From Oscarella lobularis (taxonomy: Eukaryota; Porifera; Homoscleromorpha; Homosclerophorida; Oscarellidae), in the NCBI RefSeq assembly GCF_947507565.1, contig NC_089177.1, forward strand, positions 1,114,648 through 1,178,647: DNA of 64,000 nt, in the 5' to 3' direction. Shown here one piece after another: positions 10,430 to 23,514 of this stretch (its first letter is position 1; every line of letters begins with the position of its first letter). Below the pieces are notes generated by a model, which was not told the DNA's origin, ran no database searches, and saw nothing but the letters and a program-made list of their open reading frames with translations. Position numbers and translations under genes: made by a program.

Positions 10430-12707
10430 TTCGATAGGCCCAACCTTAACGTTTTTGAACATGTCCCATTCAATGACGGTCAACTGCTTGGCGACTTCGT
10501 TAGGATCAATAGCCAGAATTGGCTATAGAAGTATGTGTTCGTCAGCGCGTGTTTTATCGTAGTCGCCGTCTTACCGTCTGATCAGTCGAATCCGCTGCGA
10601 AGTTCTTTACAATAGCTGTGCCAGAGTGTGTCCGAGTCGATGGACGCGGTTTAGGACCTTCGGGCCCGTGGAGTTGCTGGCGTTTCAGCTGGGTCTTCAG
10701 CTGCTTGGCGCAGGCAGGAAGAGACCTGGCAAAGAAGTAAGATCTTCTTTCTCTTTGCCCAACAGGTAAAAGAATGAGCCACACCTTGCCATCATCTCTA
10801 GAAACGACTCCATTTTGTTGCTAAGCTCTTGGTCCTTGAAATCGTCAAACTGACGATTCATCCAACAGCGGATCACGTTGGCAATGCTACAAGTAAAGCA
10901 CGGTAACAGAAAAAAAATCAGAATTCAAAGAAAACAAACCGAAGACGAATCGGTATGACGACGTCAGCGTAGAGTTGAGTCTGTTCATCTGACGTCAATC
11001 CCTCGGGAGCTCGCACGTTGTATCTAGGAAACGTTTCGCACAACACTCCATAAAACAGTTTTGGTTGTACCTAGTCGCGAGACTGCTCAGCAGTTTGGCG
11101 GGCGTTGTGAAGGCGTGAAAAGTCAGCAGGAAATCGTCAGTATATTCCGTGTCTGAGAGAGCAAAACGCTTGAACGCAAACAGGTGGTTGTGAGATTGGT
11201 TCTTTTACCGACTACTTTGTGATACGTCAGCCGATCCATTAGTCGCATCGGGGTTCCGCCTCGTACCAGAGGCAAGTCGCCGGCATTGCGACGGAGAGTC
11301 AAATAGCCGTCCTTTCGTAAATGAAATTGAAAGTCGCGAGTTTTACACTACTGGAGTAAAATTTACGTTCACTGTAGATTGATCAAAGAACACCAAGCCC
11401 TCGTCCTCTTTTTCGTCAGACTGCAAAGTATCAGCATCGTGATTAGGAAAAAAAACGCGATTGAAATTCAAATACCTGACTCCATGATTTAGATCTGGAT
11501 ATTGAGTCGTGCCTTCGGGAGTTCTTCTGAACAGAGTTAGAGTCCTAAGAAGGCAACTGATCACGAAAACGGCAAACACAAACGGCTCTTACCCCTGATT
11601 TCGTCTGCCTGTCCAAAATTTGCTTCTGCGTTGAAGTTACCTTAAGGGCCCCGGCTACCTGCTCAGAGTACATGATTTCTTCCATAAACGAAAACCTGCT
11701 ATACTAACCATCTGATACGATAGATCCTTGACTCTTTGAATGGCCGAGTAAAAGGATGACGAGACGTTTGCCTGAGACCAGGCACCTATAAGAAGGCATA
11801 GCCACAGCACTAAACGAGATACCAAACCAAACATCACAGCGGTCTACCTGATTCATAGATAGCCATGGCCGTCGCTTCCTTGATGGCCAACATCAGCGGC
11901 GTTTGCTGACGATCTATGAGATCTCTAACGTCTTGAAAATCCTGCGACATGAAATTCAGCTCCATTGCCCCTATCTACACAATGACGCATAAAAGGTCGC
12001 GAGGTTCATGAGTGTGAAATTTTTACCTCTTCGCTGATCTGCTTCGCTGCGTCGCACACGAACTTGCACAGACGCTGATATTGACGTTTTTCGTCCTTGC
12101 TCAGAGCCGCCTCCAAAGCTGTAACCTAGTGCGATGGGCTAGAGAGATAACCAAGCCAACAGAGTTACTCAAAAAATCACCTTGATGTTAATGGAGAAGA
12201 ATAAACTCTCCACCACCTTGCCAATTGCCTATAATAGGAGCAAAACATAACAAAACCCAAGACGTACAATACGATTCCTGTACCTTATTAACAGCAAGAC
12301 AGTGCTTAAGTTTACCCACGCTCATCCCATTGCTTTCCTAAGCAGACGAAATCCTAATTACTAGAGCGTCGAACTACAATGCAAAGACAGACCTCTAACG
12401 GCGACTTCACTCTTCCCAGTATAATCTTAGGACTATTTCTAGGTACTTTGTGATTCGACGACTTTTCTGCTTCGACCACTACTTCAATGGTATCCCTCAA
12501 TTGCTTTACAGTTAATCCGGGACTGGCGGCTTTCACTTCGCGCACCGTCAGCGCAACGTCTTCCTCGCGAATCACGTCCTGAGGCTCTTCGCTTCCCTTG
12601 CGCAAACCCAAACTTCCGCTCGACATCTTTCGTTTCGCCGAACGATTGCTCGACGTCGACGGACGTCGACCGCTAGTCACGCTACCGCGTCGACCGGCGG
12701 GACTGCG
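9470..12707 (-). CDS. Ras-family guanine nucleotide exchange factor (REM plus CDC25 domain)
   Basis: At least 21 small minus-strand exons, all with consistent phases, encode a RasGEF that would load GTP onto a Ras-like GTPase. After the gap the order is: a Ser/Arg-rich stretch and predicted helices (12393-12707), helical exons (12284-12337, 12181-12228, 12027-12125, 11848-11974, 11709-11785, 11593-11658, 11476-11544, 11367-11420), the REM/RasGEF_N domain (11209-11311, 11071-11152, 10940-11023, 10785-10886, 10575-10725), and the CDC25 domain (10445-10522, 10300-10389, 10157-10246, 10009-10101, 9833-9959, 9613-9773, 9470-9547). Diagnostic motifs include VAKQLTVIEWDMF, NFNTLFTIM, PCIPYLG and FIEEGNP. 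The catalytic part looks closest to RasGRF/Sos types. The N-terminus is lost in the gap, so it is unclear where this gene ends and the USP gene begins. Confidence 0.88.
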
Positions 12708-12907
12708 NNNNNNNNNNNNNNNNNNNNNNNNNNNNNNNNNNNNNNNNNNNNNNNNNNNNNNNNNNNNNNNNNNNNNNNNNNNNNNNNNNNNNNNNNNNNN
12801 NNNNNNNNNNNNNNNNNNNNNNNNNNNNNNNNNNNNNNNNNNNNNNNNNNNNNNNNNNNNNNNNNNNNNNNNNNNNNNNNNNNNNNNNNNNNNNNNNNNN
12901 NNNNNNN
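12708..12907. other. Assembly gap of exactly 200 N
   Basis: Two hundred undetermined bases, a round number typical of a fixed-size scaffold gap, so the real length is unknown. The end of the USP25/28 gene and the start of the RasGEF gene both fall here. Any reading frame that seems to run through it is meaningless. Confidence 0.97.
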
Positions 12908-15146
12908 CCTTTTCGTTGATGTAAAAGAGACAGTAGGCGCTCGCCGTGTGATGCGTTCCAAACGATATGCGTCGAACTTCGTCCCACATCACCGACGTCA
13001 CGGAGACGTCGTTGAATTTTCGCCACGTGCCGGCGACGTGATCGCGAATGTAGACCCAGTAGTGACCGCCCGTCGCTTCGCCTTCGTGAACCAAAACGGA
13101 GTGGAGGCGATAGCACACGTTTTCTAGTTCTGCAATTTTGTACAGTTCGTCGATTTTCGTTCGAACGTTTTCTATTTCCCTTCTCAGTTCTATTCGTCTC
13201 GTTTGAGGGGCGAGTTTACGTGCGTGCGTTTTTCTCACCGCGTTCGACTTCGTTCACCTCGTCTCGCCATCGACTCAGATCTTCCGTCCGCGTTTCCATG
13301 ACGACGTCGCTGGAGACGTGTCGAGGAGACAAATTCGGAGCGCTGCAGAGAACTAGAGAACGAAGTTCGATTAAAGAGCTCTACTTTTTTCTTTTGTTGA
13401 AATTGCCTTTAGGTTCTTCCTTGGGTGAGACCTGCATCATGTCGTCCTGGCTACTACCCAAGCACACTCTCTTTGATTGTGCGAATTCCAAAGAGAGATT
13501 CAATGCGTCTCTCAGCGCAACCCGTTTGCCTTTATAGTTTGTATATCTAATCATCGAATAGCAAATACTGATTATGTATAATCAGAATCGATTTACTTTT
13601 CGAGTTCTTGTTCCAATGCAGCAAGCTGCTCTTTCAATTTGTACTCCTCTATTCGTTTCTCTCGAGTCACGGCCTTATTAACCTCCATATACCTGATATT
13701 GAATAAATAAAGATAGTTATTTATTTTCTGTGGACGGCTACCTATCCATGTAGAGCACTTCATCAAAGGCGAACCTATCGTGTATCTTCTTCGCTTTTCC
13801 TTCGGTGGAACTGAACTCGAATCGCGATAATTCCAATATGAGAACGGGCGGCAAATGACGAAACCACGTCTCCTGTTCCGATTTGACGTCATCCGAACCG
13901 CCGTTGCCGACGCCGCTTGCGTTGACGGGCTCGATTTCGCGCTGGACCATCAATCCGTCGAGACTCGCGTGGAGATTGGGAAAACCGCGGACTGGAAGCG
14001 GATGGGCGCCAAACGGGCCGTCCGTTTGGAACTCCTTACCCTCGTTCATGCCCATCGTGGAGAATTTACCGTAGAAGAGTTCGAGGATCGGGTTCAAGGC
14101 GGGAGAATCGGTCTTGAACGCTTTCTCGAGCCATTCCATGAGAAGATGGTTAAACTCGCTCACATCCTGAGAACATACAGGTTAAGTTTGTTAGGAATAG
14201 TAGGAACGGTTCTACTTACCTGCTGATAGGCTGTGTTAGATGCGGAGGAAGCGAACGTAGATTTGAGTTAACGACACAACGTGCTACTACTAAATATATA
14301 GTAATTAATTAATTTTCTCATACCTGTACTGCTTTTGTTGGATCGACGTACTTTCGCCGACTTCCCAGTAGGAGTGCAAATAGGTCTCTCAGCTCCTTTA
14401 CAAACAACACGGACGGACTCGATGCTTGGTCTCGTTCGCTCTCCGGCGCGTCGCCGTTGACGACGCGTGCATCGTCGAGACTCGCGTGCTGCAAGACGAC
14501 GTTACGAAAAACGGGAAGATGATACAACGACTACAAAACATCAAAACTCCCCAACTATTTAATCTAATTTAATTGTTATTTTATCTACCTGAACGACGGC
14601 ACTAAACCAACACGTATTCCCAACGTTTTTGATTCCCACCGGATTGGCTCCGTCGCGGATTCTCTCGTGGGGATTCACAGGGTCGATGTGGAGCAAGAGG
14701 GAGTCGTATCGGCGCCGGTGTGTCGAGCCGCCTTTCGTATCGGCCATGCTAGCCTCGACAGCTCTTTGGGGGGGGAGGCGAAGATCACAATTGAGTTTCA
14801 TGTATGGGAAACTTTAACCTGCTCAAATCTTGGTCTTCTCGAGACAGAGGAGCTCCACTAATATGATTCTACGCATAAAAAATAAATAAATAACTCTTTC
14901 TAACGAATAAAATATTCACTACGAGATACAGTTGAGTCAGTCAGTACATCTGTAAGACTGTTTCTGGACTAAGACATGCTGCACTGCTAATCCTAACGTT
15001 GGAGCGTGTATCTATCTCTAACCCCCCTCATTTCTTACGGCGTCTTGAAGGCTCAATGCGATCGCTCTCTGGACATCGTCGTCACCGTCTTCCGTCGACG
15101 TCAAATTGATGAGAGTCGGCTTCACCTCCGATCCGCCACCGTACAT
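12908..15146 (-). CDS. USP25/USP28-type ubiquitin-specific protease, 3' end in gap
   Basis: A minus-strand multi-exon deubiquitinase of peptidase family C19. The exon at 15039-15146 carries a SIM-like stretch and a ubiquitin-interacting motif (DDVQRAIALSLQ), as in the N-terminus of USP25/28. The next exon, up to about 14801, contains the catalytic Cys box VGIKNVGNTCWFSAVVQ. Following exons are 14324-14530 (LFALLLGSRRKYVDP), a small exon near 14220 that I could not fully resolve, 13742-14166 (DVSEFNHLLMEWLE to LPPVLILELSRFEF), then the coiled-coil insert, and the His box VLVHEGEATGGHYWVY in the exon that meets the gap. Order and spacing match vertebrate USP28. The C-terminal half is missing in the gap or truncated. 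The UIM exon is phase-compatible with the preceding CSL-like gene, so the true first exon is uncertain. Confidence 0.85.
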
Positions 15147-15211
15147 CTACGAGACCGACGAAATAAAAATAAAAAATCATCAAAAGTTCGTCGTTTATGC
15201 GTCGAACGTAC

Positions 15212-16935
<1,724 letters not shown>

Positions 16936-17134
16936 CAGACACGACGAGCTGGGATTAGCTGGGATTAGTCGCGTGATGATAGTAGGGACCACTTCGCGCC
17001 GCTATGGTAGCAGTAATCCTATATAAAGCCTGCAAATCCTACGGCAAAATATTTGTGCTTCAGAGAGTCATCTGCTGATATTTGTCTCGAAGGATAATAG
17101 GTTAGAAACTTAATAAAAAAAGATGAAGTTAGTG

Positions 17135-18135
17135 TCATGAAATCAATAAAGTAAATCCCTTCAAATAATTGAAAACTCTACACGTTGTATATAATTTATA
17201 CTGTGCACTGCATTCCATATCGTTTAGAGGAAAAGTTGTACTTAGATTGTTATAAGGCTGTACAGAAAATTAACCTGCCAAGCAGTTTGATAACAAAGGC
17301 TACACACGTGACGAGTAGACGCACCTTCTGCACAGCAGGAAGCGCATTCCATCCAGGGCAAATCTTTTCATTGGGAGTACCCAGGCCCTTCGTTAGAAAA
17401 AAAAGAAAAAAAACTAATTACACCTAAGTAATGACGTGGCATTAGTCTGACCTTACATATCTTATTAACTTGATCAATTTCTGATTTGCCTGGAAAGAGG
17501 GGCTTGTGTTGAAGGAGTTCGCCAAAGATGCAGCCAACGGACCAAACATCAATAGCAGTAGAGTAAGACTGCATACGATAATAATATTTATCATTATTTA
17601 TAGGTTCTAATTATAAATAACTTATTTCTATTTTTACCTCTTTGTACTGAACCAAGTACGTACATTCAACTCCAGATAGATTTTATTCGCCTGCACGTCC
17701 TTGGGACCCGGATACGAACTGTCCATGCAAAGAAACGCGGGCAACGTCAAATTGACGAGCAATCTAAGTAACGCGATCCAATTCATCGCTTACGAGTCCT
17801 CGTTTCTCGTTCTTACTTTATGCAGGCGTTGAGCAGATTTTCGTCCTCCCAGAAATTGACGAGAATCGATAGAATATCGGTTTGGAGAATTTGCGTGCAG
17901 CCGAGCTGGCGACGCGTCAGGCAGCTCGAAGTGTCGCGCTTCAGAAAGCCGATCAGGTCTTTCATGCACTCTGCGCGGCGATCGATCGAGAAATTCGCTC
18001 GAAAAGGGAGAGGAGCCCCGTTTTCGTACCCCAGCACTCTTCGCCTTTGTAGTATTGGTCGTCTTCGGTGTATCCGAGAGCGCCGCAGGTCGCTAGAAGC
18101 TCTTCGTCGATGTCGAGAGCGAGTAGAGCGTCCAT
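17135..18135 (-). CDS. Putative chimeric gene: TIMELESS N-terminus joined to CDK11 kinase fragment
   Basis: Three exons (18030-18135, 17817-17970, 17664-17763) encode about 120 residues of the TIMELESS N-terminus, with [33 protein letters not shown] and [12 protein letters not shown]. Three more (17452-17568, 17325-17387, 17135-17257) encode part of a CDK11/PITSLRE-type kinase C-lobe, with [25 protein letters not shown] and [12 protein letters not shown], then a short tail to a stop. All junctions have GT-AG signals and agree in phase, giving one open frame of about 220 residues. Neither parent gene could be complete here: TIMELESS is normally over 1000 residues, and the kinase lacks its N-lobe and catalytic loop. 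In CDK11 the last motif reads KIWPG; Trp is Cys here. It may be a transcribed chimera or two decaying fragments that happen to stay open. Confidence 0.6.
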
Positions 18136-18210
18136 TTTCCTTCTCGGGTAAACGGCTAAGTCACGTGAATAAAATAAATACTTGACTCATGTATATTACG
18201 ATAAGAATTT

Positions 18211-18690
18211 TTACACTGCGTATGCCACTTCGAGAAAGAGATCAACTCGACCTCCTTCGGAGCTATAGGCGTCTATTGAAAAAAGATGAGGTCCCATGTC
18301 TACGTAACTACATTTCCGCAGCGACGTCGACGTCGTAACGGCACGACATCCACGGCTCCAAGTCCCGCGGCTTTGCCACATAGAGCAAATCGAATGTAGC
18401 CGTCTTATTCAAATCGACTACAGTGACAATCCAGCAATGACGTTATAGTAAATAGTGTCTTGCAATATCGATAATTTACCTTTTCGTTTGCGACGGCCGA
18501 CGATCCTCCCATACAGGAATGGTGCAGTTCTCCGTCCAAACCGACATCTCCTGTGTATATATAATAATATATTAATTAAAAAAATAATGGATATTTTTCT
18601 TTCGTCTCCTCGCCACTCACCACATGTGTCCTTCGTTTTTTCCATGCTGAGAGATCCGTTCATTTGAACGCATAGTCCGCCCACAGTTTC
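18211..18690 (-). CDS. Exons of an unrecognised protein (fragment)
   Basis: Several short minus-strand exons appear to join in frame: about 18612-18690 (GGLCVQMNGSLSMEKTKDTC), about 18482-18551 (LDGELHHSCMGG), about 18321-18421 (DLNKTATFDLLYVAKP and WMSCRYDVDV) and 18211 to about 18273, ending at a TAA. The introns carry gtgagt and gtaaat donors and pyrimidine-rich acceptors. Three or four cysteines and N-glycosylation sequons hint at an extracellular segment. I recognise no family and no start codon with a signal peptide. It may be the 3' end of the gene whose exons lie just upstream, or another fragment in this block of incomplete genes. Confidence 0.35.
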
Positions 18691-18714
18691 TGCTCTTTTC
18701 GAGTGACTGGAGCC

Positions 18715-19348
18715 GTCGCCTTCTTGCTTCTAGTCGACTGGCTCGACGCCAATTTCCTGACGGAACCGGCATGGCAGGTCTAAAAACAATCTAATGAGTA
18801 AATTAACTAATTATGTATTCTTAGACACTTGTTTCTGAGGCTTATAGCCTGTCTTCTGCTGTCCACCGTCGTCGCAGAGGTGAATCTAAAAAATTGTAAA
18901 AATCAAAATGTATCTGTCATGCGCAATTTCGAGTTTTTCTTATACCCGATTTTCTTGACGGGTTCCAGTCTTTCTGGAATCGTCTTCGTCTTCGAGACGA
19001 GGACGAACGGCTTTTTCTTCGCTTTTTCCATCGTCTCCTGTCGTTTCTTCAGCTCTATTCGCTTCTTGAATTCCACCAGCCGTTCGCACATCGATTTTCC
19101 CTCGTCCTGGGTCGTCGATCCTGAAGCGAAAGACTCGCGCGTCAATATAACAGAGCTAGAAAGGCGAACGAACTCGGTGCGATGTGCCGTTTCGGCGGCG
19201 AGGTCTTCCGAACGCGGTTTCGTCGCGCGTTCAGAGCGTCGTGACGCTTAGTTCGACGCCGATCGTGTTCCTCTTCGTCTTTTCGAAAGCGGCGGTCCTC
19301 GGCAGAAAGTCCTCGCGCTTTGTACGCTCGCTGAAGGTTGCGATCCAT
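18715..19348 (-). CDS. Basic coiled-coil protein, possibly HURP/DLGAP-like fragment
   Basis: A first exon from a Met at 19348 encodes a highly charged helix (AYKARGLSAEDRRFRKDEEE and RRTKRHDALNARRNRVRK). A gttcgt donor can join it in phase to an exon at about 18948-19120 that contains a second basic coiled coil (LVEFKKRIELKKRQ, MEKAKKKPFVLV). A later exon near 18740-18779 reads SVRKLASSQSTRSKKATAP. The second segment resembles the N-terminal microtubule-binding repeat region of HURP/DLGAP5, where a K/R/E-rich helix precedes a KxGIFKVG-like motif. The first helix could also be compared with an importin-beta-binding domain. Both comparisons are weak because such composition is common. No GKAP domain follows in the window. 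Confidence 0.35.
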
Positions 19349-19811
19349 TTTTTTCTCCGAATTGTGCGCGTGCGCTTTGTAAAATCCGCAAAATCCGCGG
19401 CCTACTGATTCTAATTTTGGCACGGAACATTTCCCATCATGTTGAGGCTTTAGCTTTTTAGGATACGCTCTGCACGCCAGCCTGGAGGCTAGCCCGCTCT
19501 GAGAATAAGATTCGGTGTTTCTAGGGTGGGTACAATTCTCGTCATATTTGACAGCTTTCCTCTCAGCAAGTCGACATCTTTGAGTCTAAAAAGCTTGTTC
19601 GTAGGAGAGTCTTGCAAACCGATATGTTGCCAACGTGTCATCTCAAGGGTGCGGCCCGGCCCCTGCATGCCGCCCACGTAGACGTACGAGGTCTGCAGCC
19701 TGCAATTCATTTATCGGGAGTACGTGGCGTGCGTAGCTACTGTCAACAAAGAACTTCTAGCAGCTACGTACTGATAGGAGAAAAGTCTGCAAAAGCGATC
19801 GCAAACGTGAA

Positions 19812-19905
19812 AAAATAGCCTCGCGTAGCCGGGCCCGCGTAGCCAGGCCCTTCTCCCTGATCTCCCGTATAAACACGGGAGGGGAGAAGGGCTAGTCTGG
19901 AGGCC
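19812..19905. repeat. Short hairpin element (MITE-like)
   Basis: The arms agccaggcccttctccctg and its imperfect complement ggggagaagggctagtctgg face each other across a central palindrome (tcccgt ataaac acggga). A related string (gaggctagcccgctct) occurs near 19486-19501. This is the typical shape of a small non-autonomous fold-back repeat. Confidence 0.6.
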
Positions 19906-19923
19906 ACACCCTTCGCTCGGGAC

Positions 19924-20271
19924 AAACGCGCATGGTCCAAGTGTTGCATGCGGTACGCACTAAACGAATTAAGTTATTAGAGACGCCCTACGTCATAGCT
20001 TCGAGATCCCAAAAGCGAGACAACTAGGGGAGAATTGGAAAGTCTAGGCGCGGTCTAGGTGATCGTACGCGAAAGAAAGCAATGTAGTACGCGAAAACGA
20101 CGAACTCCTCAGCTGCGGAGCTCGTCGCTTCTGCGTACGATCACCTAGACCGCGCCTAGACTTTCCAATTCTCCCCTAGTTGTCTCGCTTTTGGGATCTC
20201 GAAGCTATGACGTAGAGCGTCTCTAATAACTTAATTCGTTTAGTGCGTACCGCATGCAACCATGCGCGTTT
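19924..20271. mobile_element. Fold-back element with about 130 bp inverted arms
   Basis: The left arm (19924-20070) and right arm (20133-20271) are near-perfect reverse complements, starting with aaacgcgcatgg and ending with ccatgcgcgttt. The left arm has about 8 extra bases after its first 13. The 62 bp centre contains its own hairpin around cagctg (cgacgaactcctcagctgcggagctcgtcg type pairing). There is no coding capacity. This is a non-autonomous fold-back or MITE-type element whose arms would form a cruciform. Confidence 0.85.
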
Positions 20272-20290
20272 GGCCAGACCCTTCCTCCCT

Positions 20291-21521
20291 CCAGGGGGGG
20301 TTTTGCACTAAAGTGCGCTAGAAACACGCCCTTTTTTGAAAAGGGTTTTATTCTGCTCTCAGAACTTTTACGAAAGGTTTCATTAGTGATTCGAGCTTCT
20401 CTTTAGCATGCCTTATAGCTGCAATAGTGTATTCGCCGTAGACCGAATCCCTGAGAAGATAGCCAACGCGCTTTTAGTCCGCCTGGCTTCGGTCTCTGAG
20501 ACACTTAACAGCCTCACTTTTTTGCACGAAGGCTTCTTCAATGTCCTGCCTCTCTCCACCATAACTGATTTATTCTCTTGCGCTTCGTCTTCGGGTAATA
20601 TCGGGCAATTATCTATAAAATCCACATCATCGGTCACAATGACCGTTTTGACTGACCGATATTTATGAAGAAATTAACTAAGGAATGCCTGGCTTTTCTG
20701 TGCTGCATGTCCAGCGGCACAGATGCCCTATACTAGCCTAATAAACGAACCGGAAGCCTTGAGGTATGCGGCCATAATGAATACCTTCAACTTGGTTACA
20801 ATCGATCACGGCGTCTCTTCCCAATTGATAGTTTACAGAAGCTGCAATATTAGAGTACGTCCTTCTCTTAGAAGTGCCTGCAGATGATAATTTGTTTCTA
20901 CTTTGAAAATTATAGCGTCGTCAGCCTAAAGTCCTTTTCTAAAAGTTGTAAGAGGTCAGTTTTCTTGTTACAGATTAAATTATTGTGAAGAGAAGAACAT
21001 GGGTACTCTAATATAGAAGCTATCATAAGCCACATATAGCATCCCCAGTAGACGCCATGCAATTGCGCCGTCGGGTCTTCCACTCACTGAATGGCTATTA
21101 TACTGCCTTCAGAAATCAACTAATCAGTGTCCTAGTCAACTGAATACAATCGATCATGTTTGATTCTTTGCACAGAACTGTATAGCCACCTCCCATTTTC
21201 GAGTCCTTGTCTACATCTTCAGAATCAGATCTTGCATGGCTTAAATCAATAACGAGACTTCTTACTAGAACATTGAAGAAACTGCAGCTGCAAAAAAAAG
21301 CAGCGACCTGGTAGAAAAAAACGGGCTGCAGGAGCCGATTAGGTCAGAAGCCCGTGCAGCGAAATGCCACAACAAAGAAATGCGAAAATTGGCCAGTGCG
21401 CTGTTTGTGCTAAGTTATGCTTCTATCAACCGCTACAATAGTGTGTTTCAAGAGAAAAAACGAAGATTTCAGGTAGGGGCGTGTTCCTAGCGCACTTTAG
21501 TGCAAAACCCCCCCTCCCTGG
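20291..21521. mobile_element. Non-autonomous or degenerate DNA transposon with 40 bp TIRs
   Basis: The left terminus (from 20291, ccaggggggg ttttgcacta aagtgcgc, then agaaacacgccc) reappears inverted at 21478-21521 (ggggcgtgttcctagcgcac and so on, ending ccctgg), giving terminal inverted repeats of about 40 bp that differ by a few bases. The 1.15 kb interior has only short open frames (for example 20408-20668) with no recognisable catalytic motif, so any transposase is degenerate or absent. No clear target-site duplication is visible, although TTGG flanks both sides if the left end is placed a little earlier. The right end lies 48 bp before the EIF2B3 start codon. Confidence 0.8.
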
Positions 21522-21568
21522 TTGGCACTTTCTGTCCACCTAACGCGCGCGAGTTTAAGAAACCAAGG

Positions 21569-23436
21569 ATGGAGTTCCAGCCCGTTATTATGGCCGCTGG
21601 ACGAGGATCGCGAATGTATCCATTGACGGAGGCAACTCCAAAGGCTCTTCTATCAGTAGGCAATCATCCTATGATCTACTATCCCGTCAAAATGCTAGAA
21701 AAGGCCGGATTCGAAGGTATTCTACACCTACGAAGCTTCCGGCCTCCCTAAAAACGTCCGCAATCTCCGCAGAAGTCATCGTAGTCGTTCTCAAATCGGC
21801 TCTCAGTCAAATCCGATACGTTCTCCAAGAGGTCTATCGTACGCCAATCAGCGTCGACTTCGTCTCGATTCCGGACGATCAAGATACGGGAACGGCCGAC
21901 GCGTTGCGCTACGTGGCGCCAAAACTTCGCGGCGCCGACGTGCTCGTCGTCAGTTGCGACACGATCACCGACGTGGCGCTCCATCGGCTCGCCGACGTCC
22001 ATCGTCTGCGCGACGCGACGCTCACCATGCTGCTCGGATCGAACGATTCGAGTCAAGCGGAAAAGGATGCAGTCGGAACGAAAACGAAGAAGAGGCTTGC
22101 CATAGAAACGGGTAATTGAAAAATTGTAATTGAGATTTTGAAAATTGATTTTTTTTGAAAAAAGGCGAGAGGGATTTTGTTGGGTTGGATAACGATCGCG
22201 TTTTGTTCTTCTCCGCTCAAGCCGATTTGGACGAGGAAGTTGTCATTCGAAAATCCATGTTGGAAAGGTTGGCGCTTGCGTGAAAAATTTTTTATGTAGT
22301 TAATGAGATCTTTTTTTAGATTTCCTTCGTTTACCATTTACACGCGATTAGTTGACGCTCACTTGTATCTAATGAAAAAGTGGGTCGTTGATTTCTTAGG
22401 AGAAAACAAGTTGGTTTTTCAAAAAGATTAAAAGTATATAAACTTTCAGCCGTTTTTTTTCACAGGAGCCTCAGTAGTATTAAAGGAGAATTATTGCCCT
22501 ATCTTGTTCGAAAGCAGTTTGTTCGTACTCAAAAAGGAATGGTCAATCTGGACGTTTCAGGAATGAGTAACAGTTTAGAGAAAAGGCCAGAAAACGGTAA
22601 AGGAATAAAATTGTTTTTTGCCGCTTTTCCGCGATTTTCTGTCATCGCACTAGACGTTTTTAACTTTGCAAACAGTTCCCACAATTCAATTCTACAGCTC
22701 GCCGAGCAAATGTCGACGAGCGGAATCGGGCAGGACATTGCCGGCGGACGAAACAACGTCAAGTGCTACGCGGCCGTCGTCAAAGACGGTTTTTGCATTC
22801 GAGCAAACACTGTTCCGTTTTACATGGAAGCAAATCGGCAGGTCAATCTACGCACCAAGTTTTCTATATTAAGTCCCCGATAATTATCTTATGACTGAGT
22901 TGTGCTTTTTTTGTATAGATTGCCAAGCAGACTTCTGTTCATTCAACAGCGACTATCAAACCAAAATCGCAGGCATTGCACAGTTGATTTCCTTGACGAT
23001 GTCCTGTGTCTACCTGTTGCTTCTAGGTTGGGTCGGATTCGCTTGTCGGCGAGGGTACGTCCATAGGGGAAAAGTGCTCAGTCAAGTGGTCGATTATTGG
23101 CAAACATTGCGTTCTTTCGGACAAGGTGAAGGTTTCCAATTGCGTCATTATGGACTACGTCACGATTAAGGAAGGGTGTGTGCGATCAAATTGAAAACGG
23201 ATAAATAACATTGATCTTCCTTGACTTTAGTTGCAATTTGCAACAATGTATAGTGTGTGAAAATGCTCACGTGGACGAAGGGTGCTCACTAAAAGACTGT
23301 CAAGTAGCAAAAGGCTTTACTGTCAAAGGAAAAAGTACGCGATTGTAATTAATTAATTAATTGATCTTTTAAAAATTTATTTTTAGCGGACGCAAAGGGC
23401 GAAGTACTTATTGCTGGAGGCGAAATGCAATTTTGA
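21569..23436 (+). CDS. EIF2B3: Translation initiation factor eIF2B subunit gamma
   Basis: About eight exons on the plus strand encode a subunit of the guanine nucleotide exchange factor that recycles eIF2. Exon 1 (21569-21716) starts with the nucleotidyltransferase-like fold, GRGSRMYPLTEATPKALL. Exon 2 (21773-22111) carries DVLVVSCDTITDVALH. Later exons carry QADLDEEVVI, LVDAHLYLMKKWVVDF, GELLPYLVRKQF, KDGFCIRANTVPFYMEANRQ and the C-terminal left-handed beta-helix repeats (SDSLVGEGTSIGEKCSVK, VSNCVIMDYVTI), ending with IAGGEMQF and TGA at 23436. Order and length agree with animal eIF2B-gamma. BLTP1 starts only 78 bp after the stop on the same strand. The region upstream of exon 1 is transposon sequence, so the promoter must lie in or beyond the element's right terminus. 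Confidence 0.93.
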
Positions 23437-23514
23437 CGTTTTGCTCTGACGTCACTTTCCGAGTTAGCGTGCTTTAGTCGATCGGATTTCTTTCAACAAT
23501 TCTAGCCTTTCGTT

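Noticed and set aside
19142-19423. Importin-alpha IBB domain
   Set aside because: The basic helix is suggestive, but no armadillo repeats follow in phase, and the downstream exons are another basic coiled coil.
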